A stretch of DNA of 64,000 nt. Source: Pristimantibacillus sp052113225. Its GTDB lineage: Bacteria; Bacillota; Bacilli; Paenibacillales; Paenibacillaceae. Shown here piece by piece: positions 9,486 through 18,590 of this stretch (within the stretch, counting starts at the first letter, position 1; the number at the start of each line of letters is the position of its first letter). The notes beneath the pieces were generated by a model. The model ran no database searches, was not told the DNA's origin, and saw nothing but the letters and a program-made list of their open reading frames with translations. The stretch is from NCBI RefSeq assembly GCF_052113225.1, contig NZ_JBFRCT010000007.1, positions 248,001 to 312,000 of the forward strand, read 5' to 3'. The position numbers were made by a program, and so were the translations under genes.

Positions 9486-11780
9486 GTGAAGCGTGATATT
9501 CAGGCTATTCTGTCCGAAATGACATTGGAAGAAAAAGCGGGCATGTGCTCGGGCCTCGATTTTTGGCGTCTGAAGGGTGTTGAGCGTTTAGGCATCCCGA
9601 GCATTATGGTGACAGACGGACCGCATGGACTGCGTAAGCAGCAAGGAGGAACCGATCATCTTGGCATTTTCGAAAGCGTTCCTGCTACCTGCTTTCCTTC
9701 TGCTGCCGGGATGGCAAGCTCCTGGGACCGCGAGCTGATCGGCAGCGTCGGAGTGGCGCTTGGCGAAGAATGTCAGGCAGAGGATATCGCCGTCTTGCTT
9801 GGACCCGGTGCCAATATTAAACGTTCGCCGCTATGCGGACGGAACTTCGAATATTTTTCCGAAGATCCTTATCTATCCTCCGAGATTGCAGCCAGCCACA
9901 TTAACGGTGTTCAGAGCCAAGGCGTTGGCACTTCGCTGAAGCATTTTGCGGTGAACAACCAGGAGCACCGCCGGATGGGCGTAGATGCGGTTGTTGATGA
10001 GCGTACGCTGCGCGAAATTTATTTGGCCAGCTTCGAAGGCGCTGTGCGCAAGGCTCAGCCTTGGACGGTCATGAGTGCTTATAACAAGGTGAACGGTACG
10101 TACGCATCCGAAAATTCTTACTTGCTTACTGATATTCTGAAGGATGAATGGGGCCATGAGGGCTTGGTCGTGACGGACTGGGGGGCGAACAACAATCGAG
10201 TGGATGGCCTCGCTGCAGGTCAAGAGCTGGAGATGCCATCAAGCGGCGGCGTTAACGATCGTAAAATTGTGGAGGCTGTTCAAGGCGGCCAGCTGTCCGA
10301 AGAGGTGCTCGACCGCGCGGTGGAACGAATTTTGCATCTTATTTTTAAAAGCGTGGATAACAAGAGGCCAGGTGCCGATTACGACCGTGCGGCGCATCAT
10401 ACGCTCGCCCGGAAGGTTGCCGGGGAAACGATGGTGCTGCTGAAAAATGAACACAATCTGCTCCCTTTGGCGCAAAACAAAAAGCTCGCTGTAATTGGTG
10501 CGTTTGCGCAAAAGCCAAGATATCAAGGCGGGGGTAGTTCTCATATTAAACCAACGCAGATCGATGTGCCGTTTGAGGAAATTCAAACGCTTGCGGGTGA
10601 TGCCGCAGCCGTCGTGTACGCACAAGGCTATCATGTGGATAAAGACGATACCGACGAGAGTTTGCTTGAACAGGCGATTGAAGCAGCCAAAGGCGCCGAT
10701 GCCGCAATTATCTTCGCGGGATTACCGGACCGCTATGAATCCGAGGGTTATGACCGCAAGCACCTGCGGATGCCTGCAAATCAAAATCAGCTCATTGAGG
10801 CTATTGCCGGCGTGCAAAGCAATGTGGTGGTTGTTCTATTAAACGGTTCACCGGTCGAGATGCCTTGGATCGGTCAAGCGGGATCGGTGCTGGAAGCTTA
10901 TTTGGGAGGTCAAGCCGTTGGCGGCGCGATTGCGGATGTGTTGTTCGGCATTGTGAATCCAAGCGGCAAGCTGGCCGAGACGTTCCCTATGAAGCTTAGT
11001 GACAACCCGTCATTTCTGTTCTTCCCTGGAGAAGGCAACCGCGTGGAATACCGCGAGGGGATGTTTGTCGGGTACCGTTATTACGACTCGAAGCAGGTAA
11101 AGCCGCTGTTTCCTTTTGGACACGGACTTAGCTATACGACGTTTGCTTATTCCGACCTCAGGCTGAGCAGCAAGGCAATGCAGGATACGGATACTTTGAA
11201 TGTACAGGTGACCGTGCAGAATACCGGCGCTCATGCGGGAAAAGAAATCGTTCAGCTCTATGTGCGCGACGCGGAGAGCACTGTTATACGTCCTGAGAAA
11301 GAGCTGAAACAGTTCGCCAAGGTTGAACTGCAGCCTGGCGAGAAAACGACGGTAACGCTGACGCTGGACAAACGCTCTTTCGCCTATTACAACGTGCAAT
11401 TAAAAGACTGGCATGTGGAGTCCGGGGATTTTGCTATTCTGCTCGGACGTTCCTCTGAAAATATTGTGCTGAGCGATACCGTATACATCGAATCTACCGT
11501 TAAAGTGAAAACAACAGTCGACCGCAGTACGCTGCTTGCCGATCTGATGAGCGATCCAGACAGAGCGCCGGTTGTACAAGGGTTGATTCAGAGCTTCCAG
11601 TCAGGTATGGGAGCTTCGATGGACAGCGATTCAATGAAAGATGCACTGGGCGAAGGCATGGGCGAGATGTTTGCCGAGATGATGAAATACATGCCGCTGC
11701 GCGCTATGGTTTCTTTCAGCCAAGGTGCTTTTACGGACGAGATGCTGGATGGACTGCTTGCTCAGCTTAATCAACTTTAA
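9486..11780 (+). CDS. GH3 beta-glucosidase-type glycoside hydrolase
   Basis: A 764-residue glycoside hydrolase family 3 enzyme, probably intracellular because no signal peptide is present. The start is GTG with AAGGGGG 7 nt upstream. The TIM-barrel domain holds the nucleophile Asp231 in VVTDWG and the substrate-binding KHFAVNNQE segment. The second domain carries ESEGYDR (Glu418/Glu420), the usual acid/base region, and the fibronectin-III-like domain follows (PFGHGLSYTTF). An extra ~100-residue Met/Asp-rich tail after the Fn3-like domain resembles tails seen in some Firmicutes GH3 enzymes. It is the first gene of the glycoside locus. The exact linkage cut (beta-glucoside or beta-xyloside) cannot be read from sequence. 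Confidence 0.93.
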   Translation: MKRDIQAILSEMTLEEKAGMCSGLDFWRLKGVERLGIPSIMVTDGPHGLRKQQGGTDHLGIFESVPATCFPSAAGMASSWDRELIGSVGVALGEECQAEDIAVLLGPGANIKRSPLCGRNFEYFSEDPYLSSEIAASHINGVQSQGVGTSLKHFAVNNQEHRRMGVDAVVDERTLREIYLASFEGAVRKAQPWTVMSAYNKVNGTYASENSYLLTDILKDEWGHEGLVVTDWGANNNRVDGLAAGQELEMPSSGGVNDRKIVEAVQGGQLSEEVLDRAVERILHLIFKSVDNKRPGADYDRAAHHTLARKVAGETMVLLKNEHNLLPLAQNKKLAVIGAFAQKPRYQGGGSSHIKPTQIDVPFEEIQTLAGDAAAVVYAQGYHVDKDDTDESLLEQAIEAAKGADAAIIFAGLPDRYESEGYDRKHLRMPANQNQLIEAIAGVQSNVVVVLLNGSPVEMPWIGQAGSVLEAYLGGQAVGGAIADVLFGIVNPSGKLAETFPMKLSDNPSFLFFPGEGNRVEYREGMFVGYRYYDSKQVKPLFPFGHGLSYTTFAYSDLRLSSKAMQDTDTLNVQVTVQNTGAHAGKEIVQLYVRDAESTVIRPEKELKQFAKVELQPGEKTTVTLTLDKRSFAYYNVQLKDWHVESGDFAILLGRSSENIVLSDTVYIESTVKVKTTVDRSTLLADLMSDPDRAPVVQGLIQSFQSGMGASMDSDSMKDALGEGMGEMFAEMMKYMPLRAMVSFSQGAFTDEMLDGLLAQLNQL

Positions 11781-11886
11781 TCTCGTAATGTGCGGAAATT
11801 CAAAAGGATGATGTCGGTTACGCGAAAGAGAGTTTGACTCTAGTTCGTTATGATACTGATGAACGATAAATAATCTAGCGCGATAG

Positions 11887-11910
11887 AGTTAATGCTTACG
11901 AAGCAAGAAT
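11887..11910 (+). promoter_or_regulatory. Operator-like motif before the isomerase gene, shared with the GH4 promoter region
   Basis: AGTTAATGCTTAC then GAAGCAAGAAT. It is identical at 20 of 24 positions to the stretch 28608-28631 ahead of the GH4 gene. It contains the perfect short palindrome TGCTT-ACG-AAGCA. The match to the cre consensus is weak here (10 of 14). It lies 36 bp upstream of the isomerase start. Confidence 0.4.
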
Positions 11911-11945
11911 GGCTTCACAATTCTTTTAAGGAGGTATAAAAGGAA

Positions 11946-12833
11946 ATGACGATGAAAGCGGGCATTAATATTTTTTCGGTGTACAGGGAGCTTGGCGAGG
12001 ATTACTTTGGCACTTTGCAAAAGGTTGCCGAAGCAGGGTATGAGAATATCGAGCTGATTGGCTTCAACATGAAGTCCTTTACGCGCTATATCGACGAGAT
12101 TTCGATGGGATCGCTTCGGGACAAATGCCGGGAATTTGGCCTTAACCCCATAGCCGTTCACGAAGGTGCAAAGCCCGGGGAAGATTTGCTGTCCAATGAT
12201 TGGGACGGTCTGATCCGGTATTACGGCGGTATCGGCTGTGAACGTATTGTGCTGCCTTCCGTCTGGATTTCCAATCGAGAGAACACGCTTAGAGCGGCTG
12301 AACAAATGAACCAAATCGGTAAAAAAATGAAGGACAATGGTCTACAATTTTATCTGCATAACCATGCTCATGAATTCAAATCGAGCGGCAATGAAACGTT
12401 GTTTGATATTTTGCTGGAAAACACGGACCCTTCCTATTTGAAATTCGAGGTTGATCTGGCGTGGGTCATGCGCGCGGGACTTGATCCCATTGCCGTCCTC
12501 CGGAAGCTCGGGGACCGCTGCGATATTATTCACCAGAAGGATCTGGCTGCCGAGCTTAAAGGTCCGCTTAATATATTGGAAGCTGCCGAGCGGGAGGGCG
12601 ACGATATGAGTAGTCCCTTCGAGGCTTATCAGAAGTATGTAGGACCTGGCGACTTTGTTGACCTTGGCACTGGCCAATTCGATTTCGCCGGCGTCTACGA
12701 GCAGATTCGTTCCATGGGACATGTGCGATATGCCTTGGTGGAGAATGAAGGAGAGTCGGTCGACAAGTTCGCCAGCATCCGTCAAGATTTAGCGCAAATT
12801 CAACAATTCATAGTAGCGGAACAGGAGGTGTAA
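11946..12833 (+). CDS. Sugar phosphate isomerase/epimerase family protein (xylose isomerase-like TIM barrel)
   Basis: A 295-residue AP-endonuclease-2 / xylose-isomerase-like TIM barrel. Metal-ligand-type residues are visible in FEVDLAWV, the HQKD segment and VENEG, in the order expected of sugar isomerases/epimerases such as IolE/IolI relatives. AAGGAGG lies 11 nt upstream of the ATG. It overlaps the following dehydrogenase gene by one base (TAATG), so the two are probably co-translated. Pairs of this isomerase type with Gfo/Idh/MocA dehydrogenases occur in inositol, keto-sugar and 3-keto-glycoside pathways. The substrate here is unknown, and the surrounding hydrolases point to a glycoside-derived sugar. 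Confidence 0.82.
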   Translation: MTMKAGINIFSVYRELGEDYFGTLQKVAEAGYENIELIGFNMKSFTRYIDEISMGSLRDKCREFGLNPIAVHEGAKPGEDLLSNDWDGLIRYYGGIGCERIVLPSVWISNRENTLRAAEQMNQIGKKMKDNGLQFYLHNHAHEFKSSGNETLFDILLENTDPSYLKFEVDLAWVMRAGLDPIAVLRKLGDRCDIIHQKDLAAELKGPLNILEAAEREGDDMSSPFEAYQKYVGPGDFVDLGTGQFDFAGVYEQIRSMGHVRYALVENEGESVDKFASIRQDLAQIQQFIVAEQEV

Positions 12834-13939
12834 TGAACATGACAACCCAAAAATTAAGAATTGGCATCATTGGCTGCGGCGGTATCGCCGTCCAAAAACA
12901 TATGCCGTCGCTGGCCAAGCTGCCGCATCTGGGAGAAATGGTCGCGTTCTGCGATATTGTGGAAGAGCGTGCGCAGAAAGCGGCAAAGGACTTTGGCGGG
13001 GACAACGCCAAGGTTTATACCGACTACAAGGAGCTGCTTCAGGATAACTCCATTGATGTCGTTCATGTACTTACGCCAAACCTGCAGCACTCTTTTATCA
13101 GCGTGGATGCGCTTGAAGCAGGCAAACATGTTATGTGCGAGAAGCCGATGGCGATTAACTCCATAGAAGCGAAGAAAATGGTCGATGCCGCGAAGCGAAC
13201 GGGCAGGAAACTGACAATCGGCTATCAGAACCGGTTCCGCAATGATTCTCAGGCGCTCTACAAAGCCTGCCGTGAAGGCGAGCTTGGCGATATTTATGTC
13301 GCGAAAGCACATGCCGTCCGCAGGCGCGGAGTACCGACATGGGGCGTTTTCCTTGATAAGGAGCAGCAAGGCGGCGGGCCATTGATCGATTTAGGGACCC
13401 ATGCGCTGGATTTGGCGTTATGGTTCATGGACAACTATAAGCCTGTATCAGTATCCGGCTCCGTGTTCCATAAGATGGCGGATAAGTACGAAGGCAATAT
13501 GCTTGGTCCGTGGGACCCGGAGAGCTATAAAGTAGAGGATTCTGCTTTCGGATTTATTAAGATGGAGAACGGTGCTACCATCTTCCTGGAGTCAGCATGG
13601 GCTTTAAATACGACGGATTCGAGAGAAGCAATGACAACGCTCTGCGGTACGGAGGGCGGAGCAGAAATGAGAGCAAGCTCAGTAATGGGCAAGTCCGATG
13701 TTATCTATAACAGCGTAAAACATGGGCAGCTGGTAGAAACAAAGCCTTCCGTCAGCGGAGNCATCGCGTACTTCGGCCCTGGAGCCGAGGAGGATGGCGT
13801 GAAAGAGGCTAGACAATGGCTGGAATGCATTCTTAACGACACGGAGCCACTCGTGAAGCCTGAACAAGCTTATGTAGTAACGCAAATATTAGAGGCGATC
13901 TATCAATCCGCCGAAACAGGAAAAGTCGTAGAGTTCTAA
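12833..13939 (+). CDS. Gfo/Idh/MocA family NAD(P)-dependent oxidoreductase
   Basis: A 368-residue sugar dehydrogenase. The N-terminal Rossmann fold begins IGIIGCGGIAVQKH, and the conserved EKPMA motif (catalytic Lys region) lies near residue 103. The C-terminal alpha/beta domain includes the GGGPLIDLGTHALDLALWF motif region with the expected His. AGGAGGTG lies 5 nt before the ATG, and a second ATG is two codons later. It overlaps the isomerase gene by one base. Likely role: oxidation or reduction of a sugar hydroxyl, together with the isomerase. An ambiguous base at 13761 leaves one residue undefined. A terminator follows, so the GH3-isomerase-dehydrogenase group may end here. Confidence 0.87.
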   Translation: MNMTTQKLRIGIIGCGGIAVQKHMPSLAKLPHLGEMVAFCDIVEERAQKAAKDFGGDNAKVYTDYKELLQDNSIDVVHVLTPNLQHSFISVDALEAGKHVMCEKPMAINSIEAKKMVDAAKRTGRKLTIGYQNRFRNDSQALYKACREGELGDIYVAKAHAVRRRGVPTWGVFLDKEQQGGGPLIDLGTHALDLALWFMDNYKPVSVSGSVFHKMADKYEGNMLGPWDPESYKVEDSAFGFIKMENGATIFLESAWALNTTDSREAMTTLCGTEGGAEMRASSVMGKSDVIYNSVKHGQLVETKPSVSGXIAYFGPGAEEDGVKEARQWLECILNDTEPLVKPEQAYVVTQILEAIYQSAETGKVVEF

Positions 13940-13958
13940 CCAACCTCCCGTTCCTGGA

Positions 13959-13998
13959 ACCTTCCAATACACGGGAAGGTTTCTTTTTCTTTTTGTGT
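13959..13998 (+). terminator. Terminator after the Gfo/Idh/MocA gene
   Basis: AACCTTCC pairs with GGAAGGTT across an 8-nt loop, followed by a T-rich tract. It separates the metabolic genes from the YesM/YesN and transporter genes. Confidence 0.75.
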
Positions 13999-14048
13999 AA
14001 GTCCATCCCTATAATGCTCCTACTCCAGCGGAAGGGGAATGATGCTGT

Positions 14049-15791
14049 TTGAAACCATTCAATCGGACCGTGTTTAATTCGCTTCACATTAAGCTCGTAA
14101 CCGGAATCGTCCTTATTATTGCTCCAATGGTTTCCCTTCTGATCTATAACAATTTCTATTCAATGGATGTTGTCCGCAATCAGGTTGCGCAGTCGAACAG
14201 CAATATGCTCAATCTGTACATGGGAATCATCGACAATAAGCTCAATGATATCGACCAATTCCTGCTTAAATTCGCTGCCGAGGAATCCGGCTTGATTCTT
14301 CTCGAAAGCTCCTCCGAGTCGGATGTGGATGCTTATAATCTAGAACGGATATGGCTGTTCAGCAAATTGAGAGACAATACGATTTATTATAATGGGCTAG
14401 ATTATTTCTTTATTTATTCTCCCGTAAACGATGATCTGCTGTTCGCTCCCAAGGTTGCGGGGTCTGCCGATTCCAATAACGAACCGATTCAAAAGGCTAT
14501 TGTCGAGCTCGCGCGCGATTCGGAGAACGCAGCCGTTCCTTACGACCAATGGGCAATACTCCCTATGCAGCAGCAGGATTATCTTCTCCACCTCGTAAAG
14601 GTTGGAGGCTTGTACATAGGCGCCGGGGTGAACGCATCCGAGGTTATGGGGCCGCTTGATCTTCTTGATCTGGGAGATGAGGGCAGGGCGCTGCTGGTAG
14701 ACGGGGATCATGCCGCCGTACAGGATAAGGCCTTCATTAACGAGCATAAGATTGATTTGGCCTTTCAGTCTGACGACTACCGACTTACCGGAGACAAACA
14801 GCAATATCTGGTTATTGGCAAAAATTCAAGCATCGGGGATTTTGGCCTGGCGGCGGTTGTGCCGGATGATACGATTCTGGAGAGGCTGCCCTACCTGCAG
14901 CGGGTTATCCTGCTCATGGCCACGGGCTCCATTCTAATCTTGCTGGCCTCGATCTACTTTCTTCGCAGAGTTGTCCTGCTGCCCATCCGCCGAATCGTTA
15001 CCGCGATGCGCAAAATCAAGGAGGGTTATCTCGAGGCAAGAATACCCGATCGGCCGACCTCCAATGAATTTGAGCTGATGAATAAGACTTTCAACAGCAT
15101 GGTGGGCGAGCTTCAGCAATTAAAAATCGACGTTTACGAGGAGCAGCTGAACAGCCAGCGTGCGGAGCTGAAACAGCTGCAGCTGCAAATTAACCCGCAT
15201 TTTTTCTTGAACAGCCTGAATGTCGTCTACTATATGGCCCAAGAGAAGAAATACGATCTCATCCAGGAGCTTTCTTTATCTCTCATTCGTTACTTCCGTT
15301 TCATGTTCCGAAGCCAGACCGATTACTCGCTGCTCCGCGATGAGCTTAGTCTGACCGAGAACTATTTGAAGATCCAGAGCTTCCGGTTTCCGGAGAGCTT
15401 AACTTATAAGGTTTCAGCAGAAAATCATCTGCTTGATTGCATTATTCCGCCTTTAATCATCCAAAGCTTTGCCGAGAACACCATTAAACATGCGGTGAAT
15501 ACGGATGAGCCGACTACGATTGAAATCGCCATTGCTACCATCGAACATACGGGGGGAGAGAAGCTGCATATCCGAATTAGAGACACGGGCGGCGGTTTTT
15601 CCGAGGAAATCTTAGACAAGCTGGGTGAAGGAATGAATCTGACGAACGAGGGCGGAGAGCATATCGGGATTTGGAATGTTCGGCGCCGTTTGCGCCTTCT
15701 TTATGATTCCGATGCGGCAATTGCTTTCTCGAACGATCAGGGAGCCGTTATCGATATGGTATTGCCTAAAATTTTAAGAGTTTATAAGTAG
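14049..15791 (+). CDS. YesM-type sensor histidine kinase
   Basis: A 580-residue membrane histidine kinase. Two membrane segments (about residues 17-36 and 280-305) flank an extracellular sensor region, and a HAMP domain follows. The histidine kinase domain has His384 in INPHFFLNSL, and the ATP-binding part has SFAENTIKHAV, DTGGGF and GIWNVRRRL. This is the layout of the LytS/YesM group that controls polysaccharide and sugar transport genes in Bacillus and Paenibacillus. The start is TTG, with GGAAGGGG about 12 nt upstream. It is followed by its response regulator and an ABC transporter, so the sensor probably responds to the transported sugar or its binding protein. Confidence 0.93.
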   Translation: MKPFNRTVFNSLHIKLVTGIVLIIAPMVSLLIYNNFYSMDVVRNQVAQSNSNMLNLYMGIIDNKLNDIDQFLLKFAAEESGLILLESSSESDVDAYNLERIWLFSKLRDNTIYYNGLDYFFIYSPVNDDLLFAPKVAGSADSNNEPIQKAIVELARDSENAAVPYDQWAILPMQQQDYLLHLVKVGGLYIGAGVNASEVMGPLDLLDLGDEGRALLVDGDHAAVQDKAFINEHKIDLAFQSDDYRLTGDKQQYLVIGKNSSIGDFGLAAVVPDDTILERLPYLQRVILLMATGSILILLASIYFLRRVVLLPIRRIVTAMRKIKEGYLEARIPDRPTSNEFELMNKTFNSMVGELQQLKIDVYEEQLNSQRAELKQLQLQINPHFFLNSLNVVYYMAQEKKYDLIQELSLSLIRYFRFMFRSQTDYSLLRDELSLTENYLKIQSFRFPESLTYKVSAENHLLDCIIPPLIIQSFAENTIKHAVNTDEPTTIEIAIATIEHTGGEKLHIRIRDTGGGFSEEILDKLGEGMNLTNEGGEHIGIWNVRRRLRLLYDSDAAIAFSNDQGAVIDMVLPKILRVYK

Positions 15792-15800
15792 TCTCTTAAA

Positions 15801-15858
15801 ATTCTCCGGAATGAAACGCGCCTCGCTGCCATTGGAAGGCAAGAGCCGTTTCACCTTG
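15801..15858 (+). repeat. Hairpin repeat, copy 1 (TGAAACG...CGTTTCA)
   Basis: An intergenic element between the kinase and response-regulator genes. It opens with ATTCTCCGGAATGAAACGCG and closes with GCCGTTTCACCTTG. TGAAACG (15812-15818) and CGTTTCA (15847-15853) form a perfect 7-bp stem. A second copy with the same left and right ends, but a shorter loop, is at 30536-30578. Confidence 0.55.
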
Positions 15859-15881
15859 AACAATGAAATGAGGTATGCGAT

Positions 15882-17468
15882 ATGTATCGGTTATTGATTG
15901 TAGATGACGAAGCGATCATTGCAAACGGCATTAAAGCAAGCATGAATTGGAATTGTGTCCGAATTACTTCCGTATCGATTGCTAATAACGCCAGGCAGGC
16001 TAAGGAGAAATTCCAGGAACAGCCCTTTGATATTATGATTTGCGATATCGAGATGCCGCAGGGGAGCGGACTGGAACTTTATGAATGGGTGAAGGAGCAT
16101 TATCCGCAAACGGAATGTATTTTCATAACCTGTCATGCGGACTTCCATTATGCCAAAAAAGCGCTGCAGCTAGGAAGCTTTGAGTATTTGTTAAAGCCCG
16201 TCCCGCAAGACGAATTAAGTCTCGTTATGACGAGGCTAATCAATAAGATCAGGGATGAACGGGAGGCTGCCGGGAGAGAGGCGGAGCGGTTCTGGCAGGA
16301 TGTGCTGAACCAGGCCATCCCCTCTAACTGGGATAAAATGAGGGAGGTCATCCAAAAGCAGAAGCTGCCCTATACCGGATCGATGGCGTTTATTCCTGTC
16401 GTCATCTCGATCTCGCATTGGGAGAAGTCGCTCTCCGTACGTGATGCGCAGCTTATGGAGTATGCGCTTCGCAACGCGCTGGAGGAGATTGTCGTCTTGC
16501 GCTCGCCTAATGCTCAGATTGTCCGGATCAATCCGGAATATTTTATGATCGTATTTGCACGGGAGAAGGCTTCGCAGGAAGAATATGAACGGTTTCGGAA
16601 AGAGATTTACAGCCGCTGTGTCACCTTCATTGAAGGTTGCAATCGATATTTGGGCTGCCACCTGTCCTGTTATTTTGGAAAGCCGCTGCCGGCGTATGAA
16701 GTGCGGAATATGGCCGAAGAGCTTATGGCATTCAACAAAAATCAGGTCAATATCGTGGACCGTGTTATTTGCTATGGCCAGCCATTAAAGGATGAATGCC
16801 AGATTCCTCTGACTCCTATTCCCGTATGGTCGGAGCTTATTAAGCAGGGGAATATGAAGCAGGTCATCTATGAATCCCAGCAATATCTCGATACATGGAA
16901 GCGAATCGATAATTTGGGCGTGAAGGGACTTACGCGGTTCTATCAAAACTTTCTGCAAATGATGCTGTATACGCTGCAGCAGCAAGGGCTGCGTGCGGAT
17001 GAAATATTCAGCGATCATTTGTCGCCGGCGCGTTCGCTCACCGCTACCCGCAGCGTAAACGATTTGCAGCATTGGGTGAAGGGGATGCTCGAGATGGCTC
17101 TTGTGCAGATGAATAAGGTAGAAGCGAGCGAGACCATTATTGAGAAGATTAGAAGATATATCGCTCTGAACCTTGATCAGGAGCTGTCGAGGCAATATAT
17201 TGCCGATTATGTCGGGCTAAGCCCGGATTATATCGTGAAGCTGTTCAAGAAGGAGACGGGTATGTCGGTATCCGATTATATTTTGACGCAGCGGATCAAG
17301 CTTGCGAAAGAGCTGCTCGCCAAAACGGATACAACAATCAGCAACGTAGCTCTTGCGGTGGGCTTTTGCAACTTTTCTTATTTCTCCACGCTGTTCAAGA
17401 AGGAAGTATCGATGACGCCCCAGGAGTATCGGAAGGCGGAGCAGCCGGCGATCAAGGCCTGCCTTTAG
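15882..17468 (+). CDS. YesN-type response regulator (AraC output domain)
   Basis: A 528-residue response regulator. The receiver domain (residues 1-120) has phospho-acceptor Asp55 in CDIEMP, acidic residues in DDEA and Lys in LLKPV. A long middle region of unknown structure follows. The last ~100 residues form an AraC-type double helix-turn-helix (YIADYVGLSPDYI, then NVALAVGFCNFSYF, ending MTPQEYRK). It partners the YesM-type kinase upstream and probably activates the ABC transporter and glycosidase genes downstream. The hairpin repeat lies between it and the kinase gene. GAAATGAGG, with spacing of about 5 nt, is a weak ribosome binding site. Confidence 0.93.
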   Translation: MYRLLIVDDEAIIANGIKASMNWNCVRITSVSIANNARQAKEKFQEQPFDIMICDIEMPQGSGLELYEWVKEHYPQTECIFITCHADFHYAKKALQLGSFEYLLKPVPQDELSLVMTRLINKIRDEREAAGREAERFWQDVLNQAIPSNWDKMREVIQKQKLPYTGSMAFIPVVISISHWEKSLSVRDAQLMEYALRNALEEIVVLRSPNAQIVRINPEYFMIVFAREKASQEEYERFRKEIYSRCVTFIEGCNRYLGCHLSCYFGKPLPAYEVRNMAEELMAFNKNQVNIVDRVICYGQPLKDECQIPLTPIPVWSELIKQGNMKQVIYESQQYLDTWKRIDNLGVKGLTRFYQNFLQMMLYTLQQQGLRADEIFSDHLSPARSLTATRSVNDLQHWVKGMLEMALVQMNKVEASETIIEKIRRYIALNLDQELSRQYIADYVGLSPDYIVKLFKKETGMSVSDYILTQRIKLAKELLAKTDTTISNVALAVGFCNFSYFSTLFKKEVSMTPQEYRKAEQPAIKACL

Positions 17469-17591
17469 ACTTGTCTCATGTCGGAAACTCGAAAACAGGA
17501 TGACGGATTCTTGGAAGCCCGTACTGTATTCATTAAGCTACTATGAAGCTATGAAGAATACAACTCATCCTAAAAAGAGGTGGTCAAGTCC

Positions 17592-18575
17592 GTGAACTCA
17601 AATACCCAAATCGCTGCCGTGGAGCAGGTCTCAAAGCGGACACAGAAGCGTTCGGCTCTTGCTTTGAAGCTGAAGAAGGTTATGAAATATCGAGCTCTCA
17701 TTCTGATGGCGCTGCCCGGTCTGCTATACCTGTTCATTAACAATTATTTGCCGATGTTCGGGATCGTAATTGCCTTCAAGGACATCAACTTTGCAAAAGG
17801 AATCATGGGAAGCGATTGGATCGGATTCAAAAACTTCGAATATCTGTTCAAGACGCAAGATGCTTTTGTCATCACAAGGAACACGCTGCTTTATAATATC
17901 GTGTTTATAGTGCTGAACACTACCATTGCGTTTTCTCTCGCCATAATGCTCAATGAGATTCGCAAGCGTTTCTTGTCAAGAACGTATCAGACCCTTATCT
18001 TGCTGCCGTATTTGATTTCCATGGTCATTGTCGGGTACTTGGTGCTTGGCTTCCTGGATGTCGAGAACGGCTTTATGAACAAAACCTTGCTTCCTATGCT
18101 GGGCTTGGAGCCGATCTCCTGGTACTCCGAAACGAAGTATTGGCCATGGATTCTGACCATCGTTAACGTATGGAAAGGCGTCGGCAACTTGTGCATTATC
18201 TACTTGGCGGCGATCATCGGCATTGACCAGGAATATTATGAAGCGGCTACGATCGATGGAGCGAACAGATGGCAGCAAGTGAGGAGAATCACCTTCCCTC
18301 TTGTTTTGCCGGTCATTACGATCATGACGCTGCTGGCCGTTGGCCGAATCTTCTACTCCGACTTTGGCTTGTTCTATCAGGTGCCGCTTAATACAGGCTC
18401 GCTTATGCCGGTAACGAATACGATCGATACGTATGTATACCGCGCCTTAATTAATTTAGGGGATATCGGAATGTCCTCTGCTGCAGGTCTCTACCAGGCT
18501 TTAGTCGGCTTTATACTCGTCATCGTGTCCAATGCCATCGTGCGCAAATTCAACAAGGACAACGCTTTGTTCTAG
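17592..18575 (+). CDS. Sugar ABC transporter permease (LplB-like)
   Basis: A 327-residue integral membrane protein with six predicted segments and the permease EAA loop EAATIDGANRWQQVRRITFPLVLP. This is the MalF-type half of a carbohydrate (CUT1) importer, closest in layout to LplB. I prefer GTG at 17592 to the in-frame GTG at 17580, because AGAGGTGG (17576-17583) sits 8 nt upstream of the former and overlaps the latter. Next come the second permease (15 bp away) and the binding-protein gene. No ATPase gene is near, so the complex probably borrows a shared MsmX-type ATPase. Confidence 0.92.
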   Translation: MNSNTQIAAVEQVSKRTQKRSALALKLKKVMKYRALILMALPGLLYLFINNYLPMFGIVIAFKDINFAKGIMGSDWIGFKNFEYLFKTQDAFVITRNTLLYNIVFIVLNTTIAFSLAIMLNEIRKRFLSRTYQTLILLPYLISMVIVGYLVLGFLDVENGFMNKTLLPMLGLEPISWYSETKYWPWILTIVNVWKGVGNLCIIYLAAIIGIDQEYYEAATIDGANRWQQVRRITFPLVLPVITIMTLLAVGRIFYSDFGLFYQVPLNTGSLMPVTNTIDTYVYRALINLGDIGMSSAAGLYQALVGFILVIVSNAIVRKFNKDNALF

Positions 18576-18590
18576 AAAGGGGAAGGTTAC

